Source of the DNA: Pseudidiomarina insulisalsae
GTDB taxonomy: Bacteria > Pseudomonadota > Gammaproteobacteria > Enterobacterales > Alteromonadaceae
Direction: 5' to 3'
Assembly (NCBI RefSeq): GCF_003987065.1
Contig: NZ_PIPY01000008.1
Location: forward strand, 1-64,000
Length of the DNA: 64,000 nt
The notes beneath the pieces were generated by a model. It ran no database searches, had not been told where the DNA came from, and saw only the letters and a program-made list of their open reading frames with translations. A program made the position numbers and the translations under genes. Each line of letters opens with the position of its first letter. Position 1 is the first letter of the stretch. Positions 16,230 to 25,755 of the stretch are shown here, one piece after another.

Positions 16230-18895
16230 ACTGTCTTTTTAAGCGTCGCAAGCGTCGTGCTGATATGCTCGAGAAACTGGTCGCGGCGTAACGGCTGAGC
16301 GAACAGATACCCTTGTGCAAACTCACATTTTAGATTACTTAGCGTGTTAGCCTGCTCCAGGTCAACTACGCCCTCAGCAACGACATCCAGCCCTAAATTG
16401 TGTGCCATGGCGACAATCGACGCTACCATGTTGCGATCGCGCTCTGCACCATTAATGTCATCAATAAAGGCCTTATCGATTTTCAGTGTCTGAATCGGGA
16501 AGCGTTTCAGGTACGCCAACGAGGAATAGCCGGTACCAAAGTCATCTAACGCCAGATGAATGCCCAATTTATTTAGCTCGGTCATAATTTCAATGGCGCG
16601 TTCAGGATCATCCATCACCACACCCTCGGTAATCTCAAGCTCAAGGTAGGTTGGGTTGAGCTTTTCCTCTTTGAGAATGGTGGTGATTTGTTTGGCTAAA
16701 TCCGGTTGCAGGAATTGCTTCGCGGATAAGTTGACCGCGACCCGGCCGTCCACTGCACCCGCTTCAACCCATTCGCGCATATCACGACAGGTTTGACGTA
16801 ACACCCGCTCACCGACTTCAATAATCAAGCCGGTTTCTTCGGCCATCGGGATGAACTCGGCCGGACTGACGATACCGACATCAGGAATTTCCAGCCGGAC
16901 CAGCGCCTCAAGTCCAACGAATTTATTGGTTCGCAGCGACACTTTGGGCTGGTAATGCACCTGCAGATAATTATTACGTAGCGCGTGACGCAACTGGTTT
17001 TCAACCTGCAAACGGCGCACCGCATTCTTGTTCATCGACTCGTTAAAGAACTGATAGGTTGCGCCACCACGGTTCTTTGCATGATACATAGCGGTGTCTG
17101 CGTTTTGCAGCAATTCCTGCGACGACTGGCCGTCACTGGGGTAGACCACAATGCCAATGGAGCTGCTCACGACAATATCATGACCGCTGATATGAAACGG
17201 CTGCGACAGGCTCTCCAGAATACGTTTGGCTGCGGAGGTAATGACGCGGACGTCGGTGGTGTCCTCAAGCATCAGCACAAATTCGTCGCCGCCAAGGCGA
17301 TAAAAGGTATCCTGCGCTCTGCCGACTTCTGCCACGCGTTCGGCCACGTGCATCAGTAAGTGGTCGCCCACTTCATGGCCGAGGGAGTCATTAATCTTTT
17401 TAAAATCATCGAGGTCAAAGAGCAGCAGCGCGTGCATGATGCGTTTGCGCACCAGGTTCGAATGACTTACCTGAAAGTAAGAGCGGTTCGGTAGTCCGGT
17501 CAGGGTATCTGTGTTGGATAACCGACGTAATTCGCGCTCCGCGTTTTTACGGTCAGTAATATCTGAGAAGGTCGCCACGTAGTAGCTGATTTCTTTATTT
17601 TCATCACGGATGGCGTCAAAGGTCAGTTCAATCTGGTAAACCGTGCCGTCTTTGCGCAGGTCTTCAAGCTCGCCGTGCCAGCTACCGTGCTGTTGCACGA
17701 TTTGTTTGATCTGTTCCAGATAGTCAGGGCTGTAAAGCGCAAATTGCAACGGGCGACCGATGACATCATCGCGACGATAGCCGGTTATCTTGCTAAAGGA
17801 CTGGTTGGTTTCAACCACTTTAAATTGTGCATCGTAAATACATACGCCGTCGGAAATATTGGTAATCGAGGCGGCAAGCATTTTTAAACGTTCTTCGGCG
17901 GTGACCAGAGGCGTAATATCTTTAAGTGTGCCTGTCATCCGTTTCGGTTGTTGCTGTTCGTCGTAGGTGACAATTTTGCCGCGGTCTAACACCCACATCC
18001 AACCTTTTCCTGAGGCGACCCGGTAGGTTTGTTCGTAATGATCGGTTTTACCTTCAAGGTAGTGGCGTAGCGCGCGTTGTACTTTATGCAGGTCGGCCGG
18101 ATGAATATTTGATTTGCCTGCCTCGTCACCAAAGCGAATACCGTCCTCAGGGAAGGTTTTCAACTGCCGCCAGGTGTTGTGACGATGCAGTTCGTCGCTG
18201 TCAATATGCCAGTCCCATAACTGGTCGCCGCTGCCCCACAGGCTTAACTTAAGTCGCTCTTCACTGTCACGGAGCAGGTGAATGGCCTGGCGCCGCGCGC
18301 TGATAATAGCGCCCACAGCCACCAGCATGCTAATAATCAGTACCGCGTAAAACGCAATAGCCCACGGCGATAACCATAACGGCGCGGCGACTTCCAGCGC
18401 AATGGAGCGGGTACCAAACCAGTAATTACCATTCGGTGACGCTTCAACCATGAAATTGTAATTACCAAAATCAAGATTGGTATAGGTAGCCCGGCGATAA
18501 TCGGCGTCGGTGTAGATCCAGTCCTTATCAAAACCGGCGAGTTTATAGCGATACTGTAACTTCTGCGCGGAGGGCGCATAGGGCGCGCCAAATTCGATGG
18601 TAAGAGGTTCTTCAATACGTGGTACGTAAAGCTGAGTGGTACTGTAAAGTTGCGGTAAATTGCGATCATCAAGCTGATCGGCGCTAATGGGTTTGTTGGC
18701 GACGCGTAAGGTAATGAGCTCAACACGCCAATCACTGCCCGGATTCGTGGGTTGTGCCAGAGCAGAAGCAGACAGCGCCACGCCGAACAGCATCAACGCC
18801 AGCCGTGGCTTTAAAGAAATAGCGGAACGCCCAAAGAAGCTGTTGCTTCGGGTACGGGTCCTCCACGACTTTCTTAAGATGCTCTTAAAGCGCAC
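16226..18895 (-). CDS. Membrane GGDEF/EAL c-di-GMP enzyme with Y_Y_Y sensor and two PAS domains
   Basis: 889 residues. A hydrophobic signal/anchor lies near 31-48, a periplasmic Y_Y_Y-type beta domain at about 85-170 (QYRYKLAGFDKDWIYTD), and a membrane helix at about 178-200. Two PAS-like domains follow (about 215-330 and 340-450), then GGDEF (about 460-620) and EAL (about 630-885). The cyclase motif GGDEF is intact at 535-539 with an inhibitory RxxD site (RAQD, 526-529). The phosphodiesterase motif EALVR (662-666), the DDFGTGYSS segment and AEG are intact too. Both activities are therefore possible. Y_Y_Y domains usually follow a long beta-propeller, which is missing here. The start is GTG at 18895 with only a weak ribosome site. 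Confidence 0.88.
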   Translation of the reverse strand: MRFKSILRKSWRTRTRSNSFFGRSAISLKPRLALMLFGVALSASALAQPTNPGSDWRVELITLRVANKPISADQLDDRNLPQLYSTTQLYVPRIEEPLTIEFGAPYAPSAQKLQYRYKLAGFDKDWIYTDADYRRATYTNLDFGNYNFMVEASPNGNYWFGTRSIALEVAAPLWLSPWAIAFYAVLIISMLVAVGAIISARRQAIHLLRDSEERLKLSLWGSGDQLWDWHIDSDELHRHNTWRQLKTFPEDGIRFGDEAGKSNIHPADLHKVQRALRHYLEGKTDHYEQTYRVASGKGWMWVLDRGKIVTYDEQQQPKRMTGTLKDITPLVTAEERLKMLAASITNISDGVCIYDAQFKVVETNQSFSKITGYRRDDVIGRPLQFALYSPDYLEQIKQIVQQHGSWHGELEDLRKDGTVYQIELTFDAIRDENKEISYYVATFSDITDRKNAERELRRLSNTDTLTGLPNRSYFQVSHSNLVRKRIMHALLLFDLDDFKKINDSLGHEVGDHLLMHVAERVAEVGRAQDTFYRLGGDEFVLMLEDTTDVRVITSAAKRILESLSQPFHISGHDIVVSSSIGIVVYPSDGQSSQELLQNADTAMYHAKNRGGATYQFFNESMNKNAVRRLQVENQLRHALRNNYLQVHYQPKVSLRTNKFVGLEALVRLEIPDVGIVSPAEFIPMAEETGLIIEVGERVLRQTCRDMREWVEAGAVDGRVAVNLSAKQFLQPDLAKQITTILKEEKLNPTYLELEITEGVVMDDPERAIEIMTELNKLGIHLALDDFGTGYSSLAYLKRFPIQTLKIDKAFIDDINGAERDRNMVASIVAMAHNLGLDVVAEGVVDLEQANTLSNLKCEFAQGYLFAQPLRRDQFLEHISTTLATLKKTV

Positions 18896-18978
18896 GTTTC
18901 ATCCCATGGTCGGGTTGCTTTTTACCACAACTCTTATTTTTGTTATATCGCTCAAGTTAACCAATAAAAGTAGGGCTG

Positions 18979-21720
18979 TCAAAGTTCTTTAGGTCCTGCT
19001 GTAATAAAGCCCTGACGCTCGGTCGCCAACAGGTGTTTACATAATTCACTAGTGAAATAAGAGGTACTATTCGACTCCAGATGCTGCGCCATGCGCTCGA
19101 GTCGATCAAAACTCACCTCAGCCGGCGCTATTGTGTTCCATAAACGCTGGCTGCGTAAACGTAAATTCGTATCAGGCTCACGTAATTTACGTATCAGGTA
19201 ATGCTGAATGCCAGCCAGCTCCTCTTTGGCAACGGCTCCAAGCTGTTCGCTGAAGTTCTTTAGAAACGCTTTCATGCGCGCCTGTACCTGTGCCGCGTCA
19301 TAACGACTCGATTGTACGTACATGAGCAGATGGGGGCGTTGCTCAATGGGCATGTAGGTACTGCCGACCAGATAACCTAGTTGCTGCCGGGTGCGCAGTT
19401 CATTAAACAAATGCGGTTGAATAAACTGGTTCAGTAATAATAGCGAGGTTTGCTCGGCAATGCTGGTATTGGCCCCCTGAATAACGAACAATACCGCATG
19501 ATCACTATGCCGCGTTTGTAACTGGCCTCGTTGCTGTAGTCGGCCCGAGTCAACCAGGTCACTCAGTTCATGGGTGGCGGGCATACTTTCCTGCAAGCCC
19601 GCCGTTAACCGAAAGTGCTGCCGGGCACTTTGTAACAGCGGGCCGACGCGATCGCTATTCAGGTCGCCATGCGCAAAAATTTTAAGCTCGGCACGATTAA
19701 ACAGAGCCTGACGCCAGTCGTCAAATTGTTGCCGGGTTACGTCAGCCAACGCCAGCGCCAGATCGCTCAGCGCATACATCTGTGGCTGCAATAAAACATT
19801 TAAGCGAGCGAACAAAAGGTTAAGTGGCTTATTCGCCAGCGCGGACTGCCAGTTCGACTGTAGCTTCTGATGAATATCCTGCCAGCGCGCGGCACTGAAA
19901 TCGGTAGCAACAAAACGCTGTAACAGGTCAGCGGCAAGCTCTACAGCGCCATGGGAGTAACCGCTGATATGCAAGGTTATGCCATAGTGCTGCGGATAAA
20001 TATTAAAATGCAGGCCGGCAACTTCGGCATCGTAGCAGGCTTCATTGAGCCTATCGATCATAAGCTCGCACCAGAGCCGGGCACAGGCATAATGACTGGC
20101 GCTGGCAGTGACTTGCGGCAGGGTAAACTGACAGTAAATGTGCGCTTTGGGCGCACGGAAATCAGGATCCTGTAACAACCACAGCTGTAGGCCTGGCGCA
20201 ACCTCCTGTAACTGTGGTTGCTGTTGCACTGGTTCACTTAGCGGTAAAGGTGACTCCAACGGTTGCAGGTAACTGTTTGGTGCTGGCAGTTGGATAGTGC
20301 TCGCGGGAGGCTGCTGCCAGGCTGTCAGCACCTGTGATTCGATGGCCTGCAACTGATAATCTGTGCCATAAATCGGCTCATGTTCGCGCACCGGAAGATC
20401 GCGGTGGATGAGTGTCATTCGCAAATGTTCAGCATCCATTTGCTGCAGTAGTTGGTTTGCCTTGTCGTGATTCAGACCGGCCATGCGATAATCGCCAAAG
20501 ATAATATCCTGTGCCGTATAGTGATGCATATTGATGGCCAGTTGTGGCGCTAAATCGGACGTACGTGCCGGCTCCTGAAACCGGAACGCGTTAGCGATGG
20601 CAATTTGCCGCTCCTCATAACGCCATTCTTGCAGGCCCTGCTCACGTATGTGCCGGACCGCGGCAATTACCTGTTCGGTAATCCTACCAGTGTGCTTTAA
20701 ACCGTCCGCAGTTAGCTGCATATTCAGGTTAAAGTCCTTGAAATTACTGCCACTAATGCCGCCTCCAGCTGACAGGCTGTTAATTAAATTACTGCGATGA
20801 AGCTGGGCATAAAGGCTGCCGGGCCCCTCATAACCCAGTAAATGCGCGAGGAAGCTGGTGGTCTTAAATGGATAATCGCTGTCGATTTCGGGTAGCGCGA
20901 AAGCCAGAATCAGGCGTCGCGCGTCTTTTAACGGACGCACGTTCAGTTGCACACCCAACTGGCTCGGTAAATAGAGCGGCTGTTGCTCGGCCTGCTTTGC
21001 TGGTCCGCCACCGGGAATGACTGAGAAATAGTGGCAGGCATAGTCTTCGAGAACATCGAGTGACTGAGGCCCCGCGAGGACCAGGGTCATGCGGTTTGCC
21101 CGATACCAGGTGGCAAAAAATTGTTGCAGGTTCTGGCGTAATACTGAGGTATCGCCATCTTGTGTCAGCGTGGCGAGATTGCCTACCGAAAACTTGGCAA
21201 AGGGGTGGGCCGGATTCGATGTCGCTTTATGAACCTGATAAAGGCGTCTTAATTCGTCGTTCTTCTTTAACCGGAACTCCGACTCGATGCCATTCACTTC
21301 TTTGGCGATCCAGTCTGGATTAAAGGTCGGTTGGTAAAAAAAGCGTGAAAACCGGTCGAGTAGTGGCGCGAACTGACTTGCATCTACGCTGCAGTAGTAA
21401 TTGCTGTACTCGGTACCGGTCCATGCGTTGTGGTGGCCGCCGTGCTGGTGAATGAAGTCCTGATAAGCGGTAGCCTCCGGGTATTTTTCGGTGCCCAGAA
21501 ACAACATGTGCTCGAGAAAGTGAGCCAGACCCTGTGAGTCTATCGGATCCTGGAAGTGACCGGCAGCAACCGCCAGCGCCGCGGTACTTTGCTGCGCTGC
21601 CGCGTCGTGTACTAAGGTACAACGTAAGCCATTGGTGAGCGTTACCACCGCATAGCTACGATGGTCTGTAGGGCTTTTTATTATGTCACTAAAACGCTCG
21701 AGGCTGTTGCTCGGTTCCAT
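18979..21720 (-). CDS. M16 family zinc peptidase (pitrilysin / insulinase-like)
   Basis: 913 residues in four related domains, as in pitrilysin. The active-site HFLEH (inverted zinc motif HxxEH) is at 67-71, with the downstream Glu ligand in NGIESEFR. Such enzymes degrade small proteins and peptides within a closed chamber. E. coli PtrA has a signal peptide; here none is visible from the chosen start, so a cytoplasmic location is likely. The start ATG at 21720 has GGGGAG just upstream. A longer reading to 21849 would run into bamE and lacks support. It is transcribed in the same direction as bamE and recN. Confidence 0.88.
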   Translation of the reverse strand: MEPSNSLERFSDIIKSPTDHRSYAVVTLTNGLRCTLVHDAAAQQSTAALAVAAGHFQDPIDSQGLAHFLEHMLFLGTEKYPEATAYQDFIHQHGGHHNAWTGTEYSNYYCSVDASQFAPLLDRFSRFFYQPTFNPDWIAKEVNGIESEFRLKKNDELRRLYQVHKATSNPAHPFAKFSVGNLATLTQDGDTSVLRQNLQQFFATWYRANRMTLVLAGPQSLDVLEDYACHYFSVIPGGGPAKQAEQQPLYLPSQLGVQLNVRPLKDARRLILAFALPEIDSDYPFKTTSFLAHLLGYEGPGSLYAQLHRSNLINSLSAGGGISGSNFKDFNLNMQLTADGLKHTGRITEQVIAAVRHIREQGLQEWRYEERQIAIANAFRFQEPARTSDLAPQLAINMHHYTAQDIIFGDYRMAGLNHDKANQLLQQMDAEHLRMTLIHRDLPVREHEPIYGTDYQLQAIESQVLTAWQQPPASTIQLPAPNSYLQPLESPLPLSEPVQQQPQLQEVAPGLQLWLLQDPDFRAPKAHIYCQFTLPQVTASASHYACARLWCELMIDRLNEACYDAEVAGLHFNIYPQHYGITLHISGYSHGAVELAADLLQRFVATDFSAARWQDIHQKLQSNWQSALANKPLNLLFARLNVLLQPQMYALSDLALALADVTRQQFDDWRQALFNRAELKIFAHGDLNSDRVGPLLQSARQHFRLTAGLQESMPATHELSDLVDSGRLQQRGQLQTRHSDHAVLFVIQGANTSIAEQTSLLLLNQFIQPHLFNELRTRQQLGYLVGSTYMPIEQRPHLLMYVQSSRYDAAQVQARMKAFLKNFSEQLGAVAKEELAGIQHYLIRKLREPDTNLRLRSQRLWNTIAPAEVSFDRLERMAQHLESNSTSYFTSELCKHLLATERQGFITAGPKEL

Positions 21721-21772
21721 ACACTCCCCATTTGGTGCGCAGAGTTGTGGAAGTGCGCTGGCAACGGCCTGA

Positions 21773-22120
21773 TTATTGATCCAGCGGCGTATCGAAATTT
21801 TTCGGACGGTCGAAATCGCCAGCATAGCTGACCAGGCGATCGTCGACAAAGGTTAAGGTCACAGTACGACGGTAATCATTACCACGGCCAGAGTCCATAT
21901 TAAAAACGTAAAACCAGGTGTCATCGGTAAATACATTTTCAGCTACGGGAGCGCCGAGCACATAGTTCACTTGCTCTTTACTCATACCTACCCGTAACTG
22001 GTCAACATCACGCTGTTCCAGATAGTTACCTTGAGGAACATCAATGCGATGTACCAGTCCATCAAAGACCGTGCATCCACTCAGAGCGATGACAAGACTT
22101 GCCAGCAGTAATTTCTTCAT
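21773..22120 (-). CDS. bamE: Outer membrane assembly lipoprotein BamE (SmpA)
   Basis: Lipoprotein subunit of the BAM complex, which inserts beta-barrel proteins into the outer membrane. The 115 residues start with a lipoprotein signal whose lipobox is LSGC (Cys16). The family signature LRVGMSKEQVNYVLGAPV follows, then a small beta-sheet region with TWFYVF and LTFVDDRLVS. Length and domain agree with E. coli BamE. It lies between recN and the M16 peptidase on the same strand; recN next to bamE is a common arrangement. Confidence 0.95.
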   Translation of the reverse strand: MKKLLLASLVIALSGCTVFDGLVHRIDVPQGNYLEQRDVDQLRVGMSKEQVNYVLGAPVAENVFTDDTWFYVFNMDSGRGNDYRRTVTLTFVDDRLVSYAGDFDRPKNFDTPLDQ

Positions 22121-22246
22121 AAGAATTCGACTTTACTTCATGTTAATAGAGTTCAATAGTTCCGATGATAAACAAAGCCAACAGGAATAACTAGCCTTGT
22201 CGCAACAGATTGACCGATTTCTCCGGTAAAGGTTGCATCATGGCCT

Positions 22247-23926
22247 CTAACAAGCTGTTGCCAGTAGCTCCTTTGCGTTTGCCTTGGTGGTATCCGTAAT
22301 CTGATCCCCCCCCAACAGCCGTGCCAGTTCAATGACACGATGCTCATCATCAAGTTGCGTCATATGGGTCTCGGTATGCGCGCCATCGGTGGTTTTATCG
22401 ACGCGTAGTTGTTGATGGGCCATTGCGGCGACCTGGGGTAAGTGCGTCACGCAGATCACCTGGTTGTGCTTACCTAATTGCCGCAGTAATTTACCAACAG
22501 TCGCGGCAGTTGCGCCACTGACACCGACATCTACTTCATCAAACATGAGCGTCGGTGTGGTCATCTGGGCTGCAGTGATAACCTGAATAGCCAGACTGAT
22601 ACGCGATAACTCACCACCGGAGGCTACTTTTGCCAGTGCCTGTAACGGCTGTCCCGGGTTGGTCGTTACCTGAAACTGTATCTGATCGGTTCCCTGACGG
22701 GTTGCCGGTGCGTTAGCCTGGTGCTCAACGGCAATAACAAAACGTCCGTGCGGCATGTTCAGCGCCTGCATAGAGCGGGTAATTTGCTCACTTAACTCGT
22801 GCGCGGCGGCGCTACGCTGGGCTGAAAGTCGGGCCGCCGCGTGTCGGTAGCTTTGTGCTGCGGCCTGTACTTCTTCGTCCGAATTTGCCAACGCGGCTTC
22901 GGCTTCATCCAGCTCAGTTAATTCAGCGCGTAATTGCCGATGTACCTCTGGCAGCCCAGCGGGTTCTAACTGATGTTTACGTGCTAGCTGCACGGCTTGG
23001 GTAACGCGTTTTTCGGCCTGTGCCAGCGCTTCATCGTCCAGCTCAATGGCATCACTGTAATGGCGTAGCTCGCGGGCCGCTTCTTCAATTTGCACGCTTG
23101 CATCGTTCAGCATTTTGACCGCCGGCTCCAGTGCCGGGTCATTCTCTAATTGTTGCTCAAGCCGGTTTAACGCCACCTGCACCAGGCTATAAGCGTTATT
23201 ATGCTCGCCTTCATATAAGGCATTCAGCGCAAACTGACTGTCTTCCTGTAAAACGGAGCTGTTACTCAGACGCTTATGTTGCTGCTCCAGCTCCTGATAT
23301 TCACCTTCTTTCAGCGCAAACTGATCAAGTTCCTCAACCTGGTAACGAATCAATTGAGCGCGCGCCTGACGCTCCTCTTGTTGCTGTTGCGCGAGTTTCT
23401 GCTGCTTACGCAGCTGGTACCAGGTTTGATAACAACCACTGACTTCCTCTAGCAGGTCATGATGACGCGCATAGGTATCCAGTAACTCAAGCTGATGCTC
23501 CGGCTTGGTCAGTAACTGGTGCTCATGCTGGCCATGAATATTGACTAATAAGGGCGCCAGTTGTTTAAGCTGAGCCAGATTGACCGGGCAACCATTAATC
23601 CATGCTTTCGAGCGGCCTTCGCGGGTAATGACCCGGCGTAACACGCAGTGCTCCGGATCGTCGTCATCGGCAAGCTCCTGCGCCGACAGCCATAGGGTGG
23701 CCGGACTGCCTGCAGCAAGCTGGAAACTGGCTATCACCTCAGCCTTATCAGTTTCCGGGCGGATCATATCGCCTTCGGCACGATCGCCAAGACACAGCCC
23801 CAAAGCGTCGAGAGCAATGGATTTACCCGCACCGGTCTCACCGGTGATGGCGGTCATACCATTGTGTAAATCGACATCAAGCTGACGAACGACGGCAAAA
23901 TTGCGAACGTGTAGATGCACCAACAT
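22247..23926 (-). CDS. recN: DNA repair protein RecN
   Basis: SMC-like ATPase used in recombinational repair of double-strand breaks. 559 residues. The Walker A GETGAGKS is at 29-36 near the N-terminus. A long coiled-coil with Gln/Glu/Leu-rich helices fills the middle, and the C-terminal part has the ABC signature VASGGELSRI and Walker B PTLMFDEVDVGVSG. I place the start at the ATG at 23926 (MLVHLHVRNF) because GAGGAG precedes it; an in-frame ATG six codons earlier is less likely. A LexA box and promoter lie just upstream, so it is SOS-induced as in E. coli. Confidence 0.96.
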   Translation of the reverse strand: MLVHLHVRNFAVVRQLDVDLHNGMTAITGETGAGKSIALDALGLCLGDRAEGDMIRPETDKAEVIASFQLAAGSPATLWLSAQELADDDDPEHCVLRRVITREGRSKAWINGCPVNLAQLKQLAPLLVNIHGQHEHQLLTKPEHQLELLDTYARHHDLLEEVSGCYQTWYQLRKQQKLAQQQQEERQARAQLIRYQVEELDQFALKEGEYQELEQQHKRLSNSSVLQEDSQFALNALYEGEHNNAYSLVQVALNRLEQQLENDPALEPAVKMLNDASVQIEEAARELRHYSDAIELDDEALAQAEKRVTQAVQLARKHQLEPAGLPEVHRQLRAELTELDEAEAALANSDEEVQAAAQSYRHAAARLSAQRSAAAHELSEQITRSMQALNMPHGRFVIAVEHQANAPATRQGTDQIQFQVTTNPGQPLQALAKVASGGELSRISLAIQVITAAQMTTPTLMFDEVDVGVSGATAATVGKLLRQLGKHNQVICVTHLPQVAAMAHQQLRVDKTTDGAHTETHMTQLDDEHRVIELARLLGGDQITDTTKANAKELLATAC

Positions 23927-23957
23927 AAGAAGCTCCTCTTGCATGACGTGCTACAAC

Positions 23958-24005
23958 TACTGTGTTTACATACAGTAGTTATACAGTATTTATACAGTAA
24001 TGCAA
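23958..24005 (-). promoter_or_regulatory. recN SOS promoter with LexA box and phased half-sites
   Basis: Read on the minus strand, TTGCAT (24005-24000), 16 bases, then TATAAC (23983-23978) form a promoter. Immediately downstream, CTGT-N8-ACAG at 23960-23975 is a full LexA box with good flanks. The half-site TACAGTA occurs three times on the plus strand at 23971, 23982 and 23993, exactly 11 bases apart, so the two extra copies lie across the promoter core. E. coli recN is likewise controlled by multiple LexA boxes. Confidence 0.82.
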
Positions 24006-24013
24006 GCGTCGGC

Positions 24014-24904
24014 TCAGAAGAGTCGGCTACCCCAGCCCAATTTATTTCTTAACACTCTGAAATAGCTATGATCTTTCGGATGAATGAGTTTCAGGGTGTC
24101 AGCATATTTGTGAATCAGCACTTCATCTTTTGGCAGTACTTCCATTCGTACGTGGCCGTCACAGCTAAGTTGCAGGTTGCCATTTTCCGGCGAAGGTTTT
24201 AAATGCAGGGTACAGCCAGCGCCAACCACAATCGGGCGGCTGCTAAGTGTATGTGGAAATTTGGGTACTAGCGTAATGGCATCCAGTCCCGGAGTAAGAA
24301 TTGGGCCGCCGCCAGAAAGTGAATAAGCGGTTGAGCCGGTGGGCGTACTGACGATTAAACCGTCGGAGCGCTGGCTGTGAACAAAGTCGTCATTGATATA
24401 AACCTCAAACTCAATCATGTGAGCAACTTTGTCCGAGTGCAGCACTACCTCGTTGATAGCGCGCCCGACATCACGGCGTTCGCCGTCGCGCAAGACTTCT
24501 GCTTGTAACAAGAAACGTTGCTCCGCAACATACTCCCCGGCAAGCACGGGCTTCAGTTGCTCAATCACGTGGTCGGGATCAAGGTCAGTCAGAAAGCCGA
24601 GGTTGCCACGGTTTACACCAATCACGGCAATATCATACTCACACAAGACACGGGCGGCACCGAGCATGTTACCATCACCTCCAACGACGATAGCGAGATC
24701 GGCAGCATCGCCAATCTCTTCCAACGGCAAGGTCGGGGTATTGTTTCTATCCAGTTGCTGGGCAGTTCGCTCTTCAACAATAACCTCGACGCCCAGCTCA
24801 CCAAGTTCGTCCAGCAGAGTTAATAAGGTCGTACGGGTAGCCTCATGATTGACCTTACCGAGCAGGGCAACGCGCCGAAATACCAAATCTTGTTTCTCTG
24901 CCAT
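24014..24904 (-). CDS. nadK: NAD kinase
   Basis: Phosphorylates NAD to NADP using ATP. 296 residues, the normal size. The catalytic GGDGNML motif is at 75-81. The second conserved region has [23 protein letters not shown], and the C-terminus has SCDGH. Start: ATG at 24904 with GGGGGAA upstream; a longer reading by 13 codons has no clear ribosome site. It is divergent from grpE, the common gammaproteobacterial arrangement nadK/grpE with recN next to nadK. Confidence 0.96.
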   Translation of the reverse strand: MAEKQDLVFRRVALLGKVNHEATRTTLLTLLDELGELGVEVIVEERTAQQLDRNNTPTLPLEEIGDAADLAIVVGGDGNMLGAARVLCEYDIAVIGVNRGNLGFLTDLDPDHVIEQLKPVLAGEYVAEQRFLLQAEVLRDGERRDVGRAINEVVLHSDKVAHMIEFEVYINDDFVHSQRSDGLIVSTPTGSTAYSLSGGGPILTPGLDAITLVPKFPHTLSSRPIVVGAGCTLHLKPSPENGNLQLSCDGHVRMEVLPKDEVLIHKYADTLKLIHPKDHSYFRVLRNKLGWGSRLF

Positions 24905-24933
24905 GAAAGTTCCCCCGATTTTTGCAATGATGC

Positions 24934-24961
24934 CTTGAATCAAAAAATCGTGCCCCCATAA
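24934..24961 (+). promoter_or_regulatory. Sigma-32 promoter of grpE
   Basis: CTTGAAT (24934-24940) and CCCCATAA (24954-24961), separated by 13 bases, are a near-perfect match to the heat-shock promoter. The box sits 45 bases before the grpE start. Confidence 0.88.
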
Positions 24962-25005
24962 CAGAGCACAAGCTTAGTTATATCATATCGAAAGAGTAAC
25001 GAAAC

Positions 25006-25596
25006 ATGACCAAACACGATCAAGCGACAGAAAATGAGCAAAATGCTGCAACTGAACAGCAACCAGAGTCACAATCAGAAGCTGCGGCGGAAGCTGAAGA
25101 GAACCTGACCAGTGAGGTTGATGAGCGCATTGCCGAACTGGAATTGGCCTTGAGCCAGGCAGAACAGCGCGCCGAAGAATCGAAAGATCGCGCCGTCCGC
25201 GCCGTCGCTGAGATGGAAAACGTGCGCCGTCGCGCTTCTCAGGACGTCGAAAAAGCGCATAAATTTGCTTTGGAAAAGTTTGCCAACGAAATTCTGACCA
25301 CCGTTGATAACCTTGAGCGGGCACTGGCGATTGCCGATCAGGAAGAGACGATTAATGAGAATTTCCTGGAAGGTATTCAATTAACTCACAAAAATTTACT
25401 GAGCACGCTGAACAAGTTCGGTATTGAAGCTGTCGGTGAAGAGGGCGAAGCCTTTAACCCGGATTTGCATCAGGCGATGTCAATGCAGGCCGCAGAAGGG
25501 AAAGAAAACAATACGGTGCTGGCAGTGATGCAAAAAGGTTATACCCTGAGCGGACGATTGTTGCGACCGGCCATGGTAATGGTAGTCAAAAACTAA
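25006..25596 (+). CDS. grpE: Nucleotide exchange factor GrpE
   Basis: Co-chaperone that releases ADP from DnaK. 196 residues: an acidic, Gln/Glu-rich N-terminus, a long dimeric coiled coil (about 40-110), and the C-terminal beta domain with the family signature near the end ([21 protein letters not shown]). The start ATG follows a sigma-32 promoter and a GAGTAACG ribosome site. Usually dnaK lies close by; here an accessory three-gene cassette of about 5.5 kb separates grpE from dnaK. Confidence 0.96.
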   Translation: MTKHDQATENEQNAATEQQPESQSEAAAEAEENLTSEVDERIAELELALSQAEQRAEESKDRAVRAVAEMENVRRRASQDVEKAHKFALEKFANEILTTVDNLERALAIADQEETINENFLEGIQLTHKNLLSTLNKFGIEAVGEEGEAFNPDLHQAMSMQAAEGKENNTVLAVMQKGYTLSGRLLRPAMVMVVKN

Positions 25597-25647
25597 GGTT
25601 TCCGCTTACAAAAGGGACAAACAGGACGTTTGGCGCGATATTTTCAG

Positions 25648-25738
25648 TTGTAAATTCGCGTTTATAGATTATTATCAAATGTTGGGAGCTTGAAAAGGCT
25701 CGCTTTTTCGATCTCCTGGCATGATGATAATCATAAAA
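25648..25738 (+). promoter_or_regulatory. Probable promoter and Fur-like box before the TonB receptor
   Basis: TTGTAA (25648-25653), 16 bases, then TATTAT (25670-25675) make a plausible promoter. At 25720-25738 the sequence matches the 19-base E. coli Fur consensus at about 14 positions, including an unbroken GATAATCAT. It lies in the leader close to the start codon. A GGAG/CTCC hairpin is found between them. Iron regulation is therefore possible but not proven, since AT-rich leaders often give partial matches. Confidence 0.4.
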
Positions 25739-25755
25739 ATTATAAAGGGCGTCCT

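Noticed and set aside
21721-21849. Longer M16 peptidase start at 21849
   Set aside because: It runs into bamE and has no ribosome site; ATG 21720 has GGGGAG upstream.
25690-25755. Longer TonB receptor start at 25690
   Set aside because: The extra 22 residues would precede and spoil a clear signal peptide; ATG 25756 has its own ribosome site.
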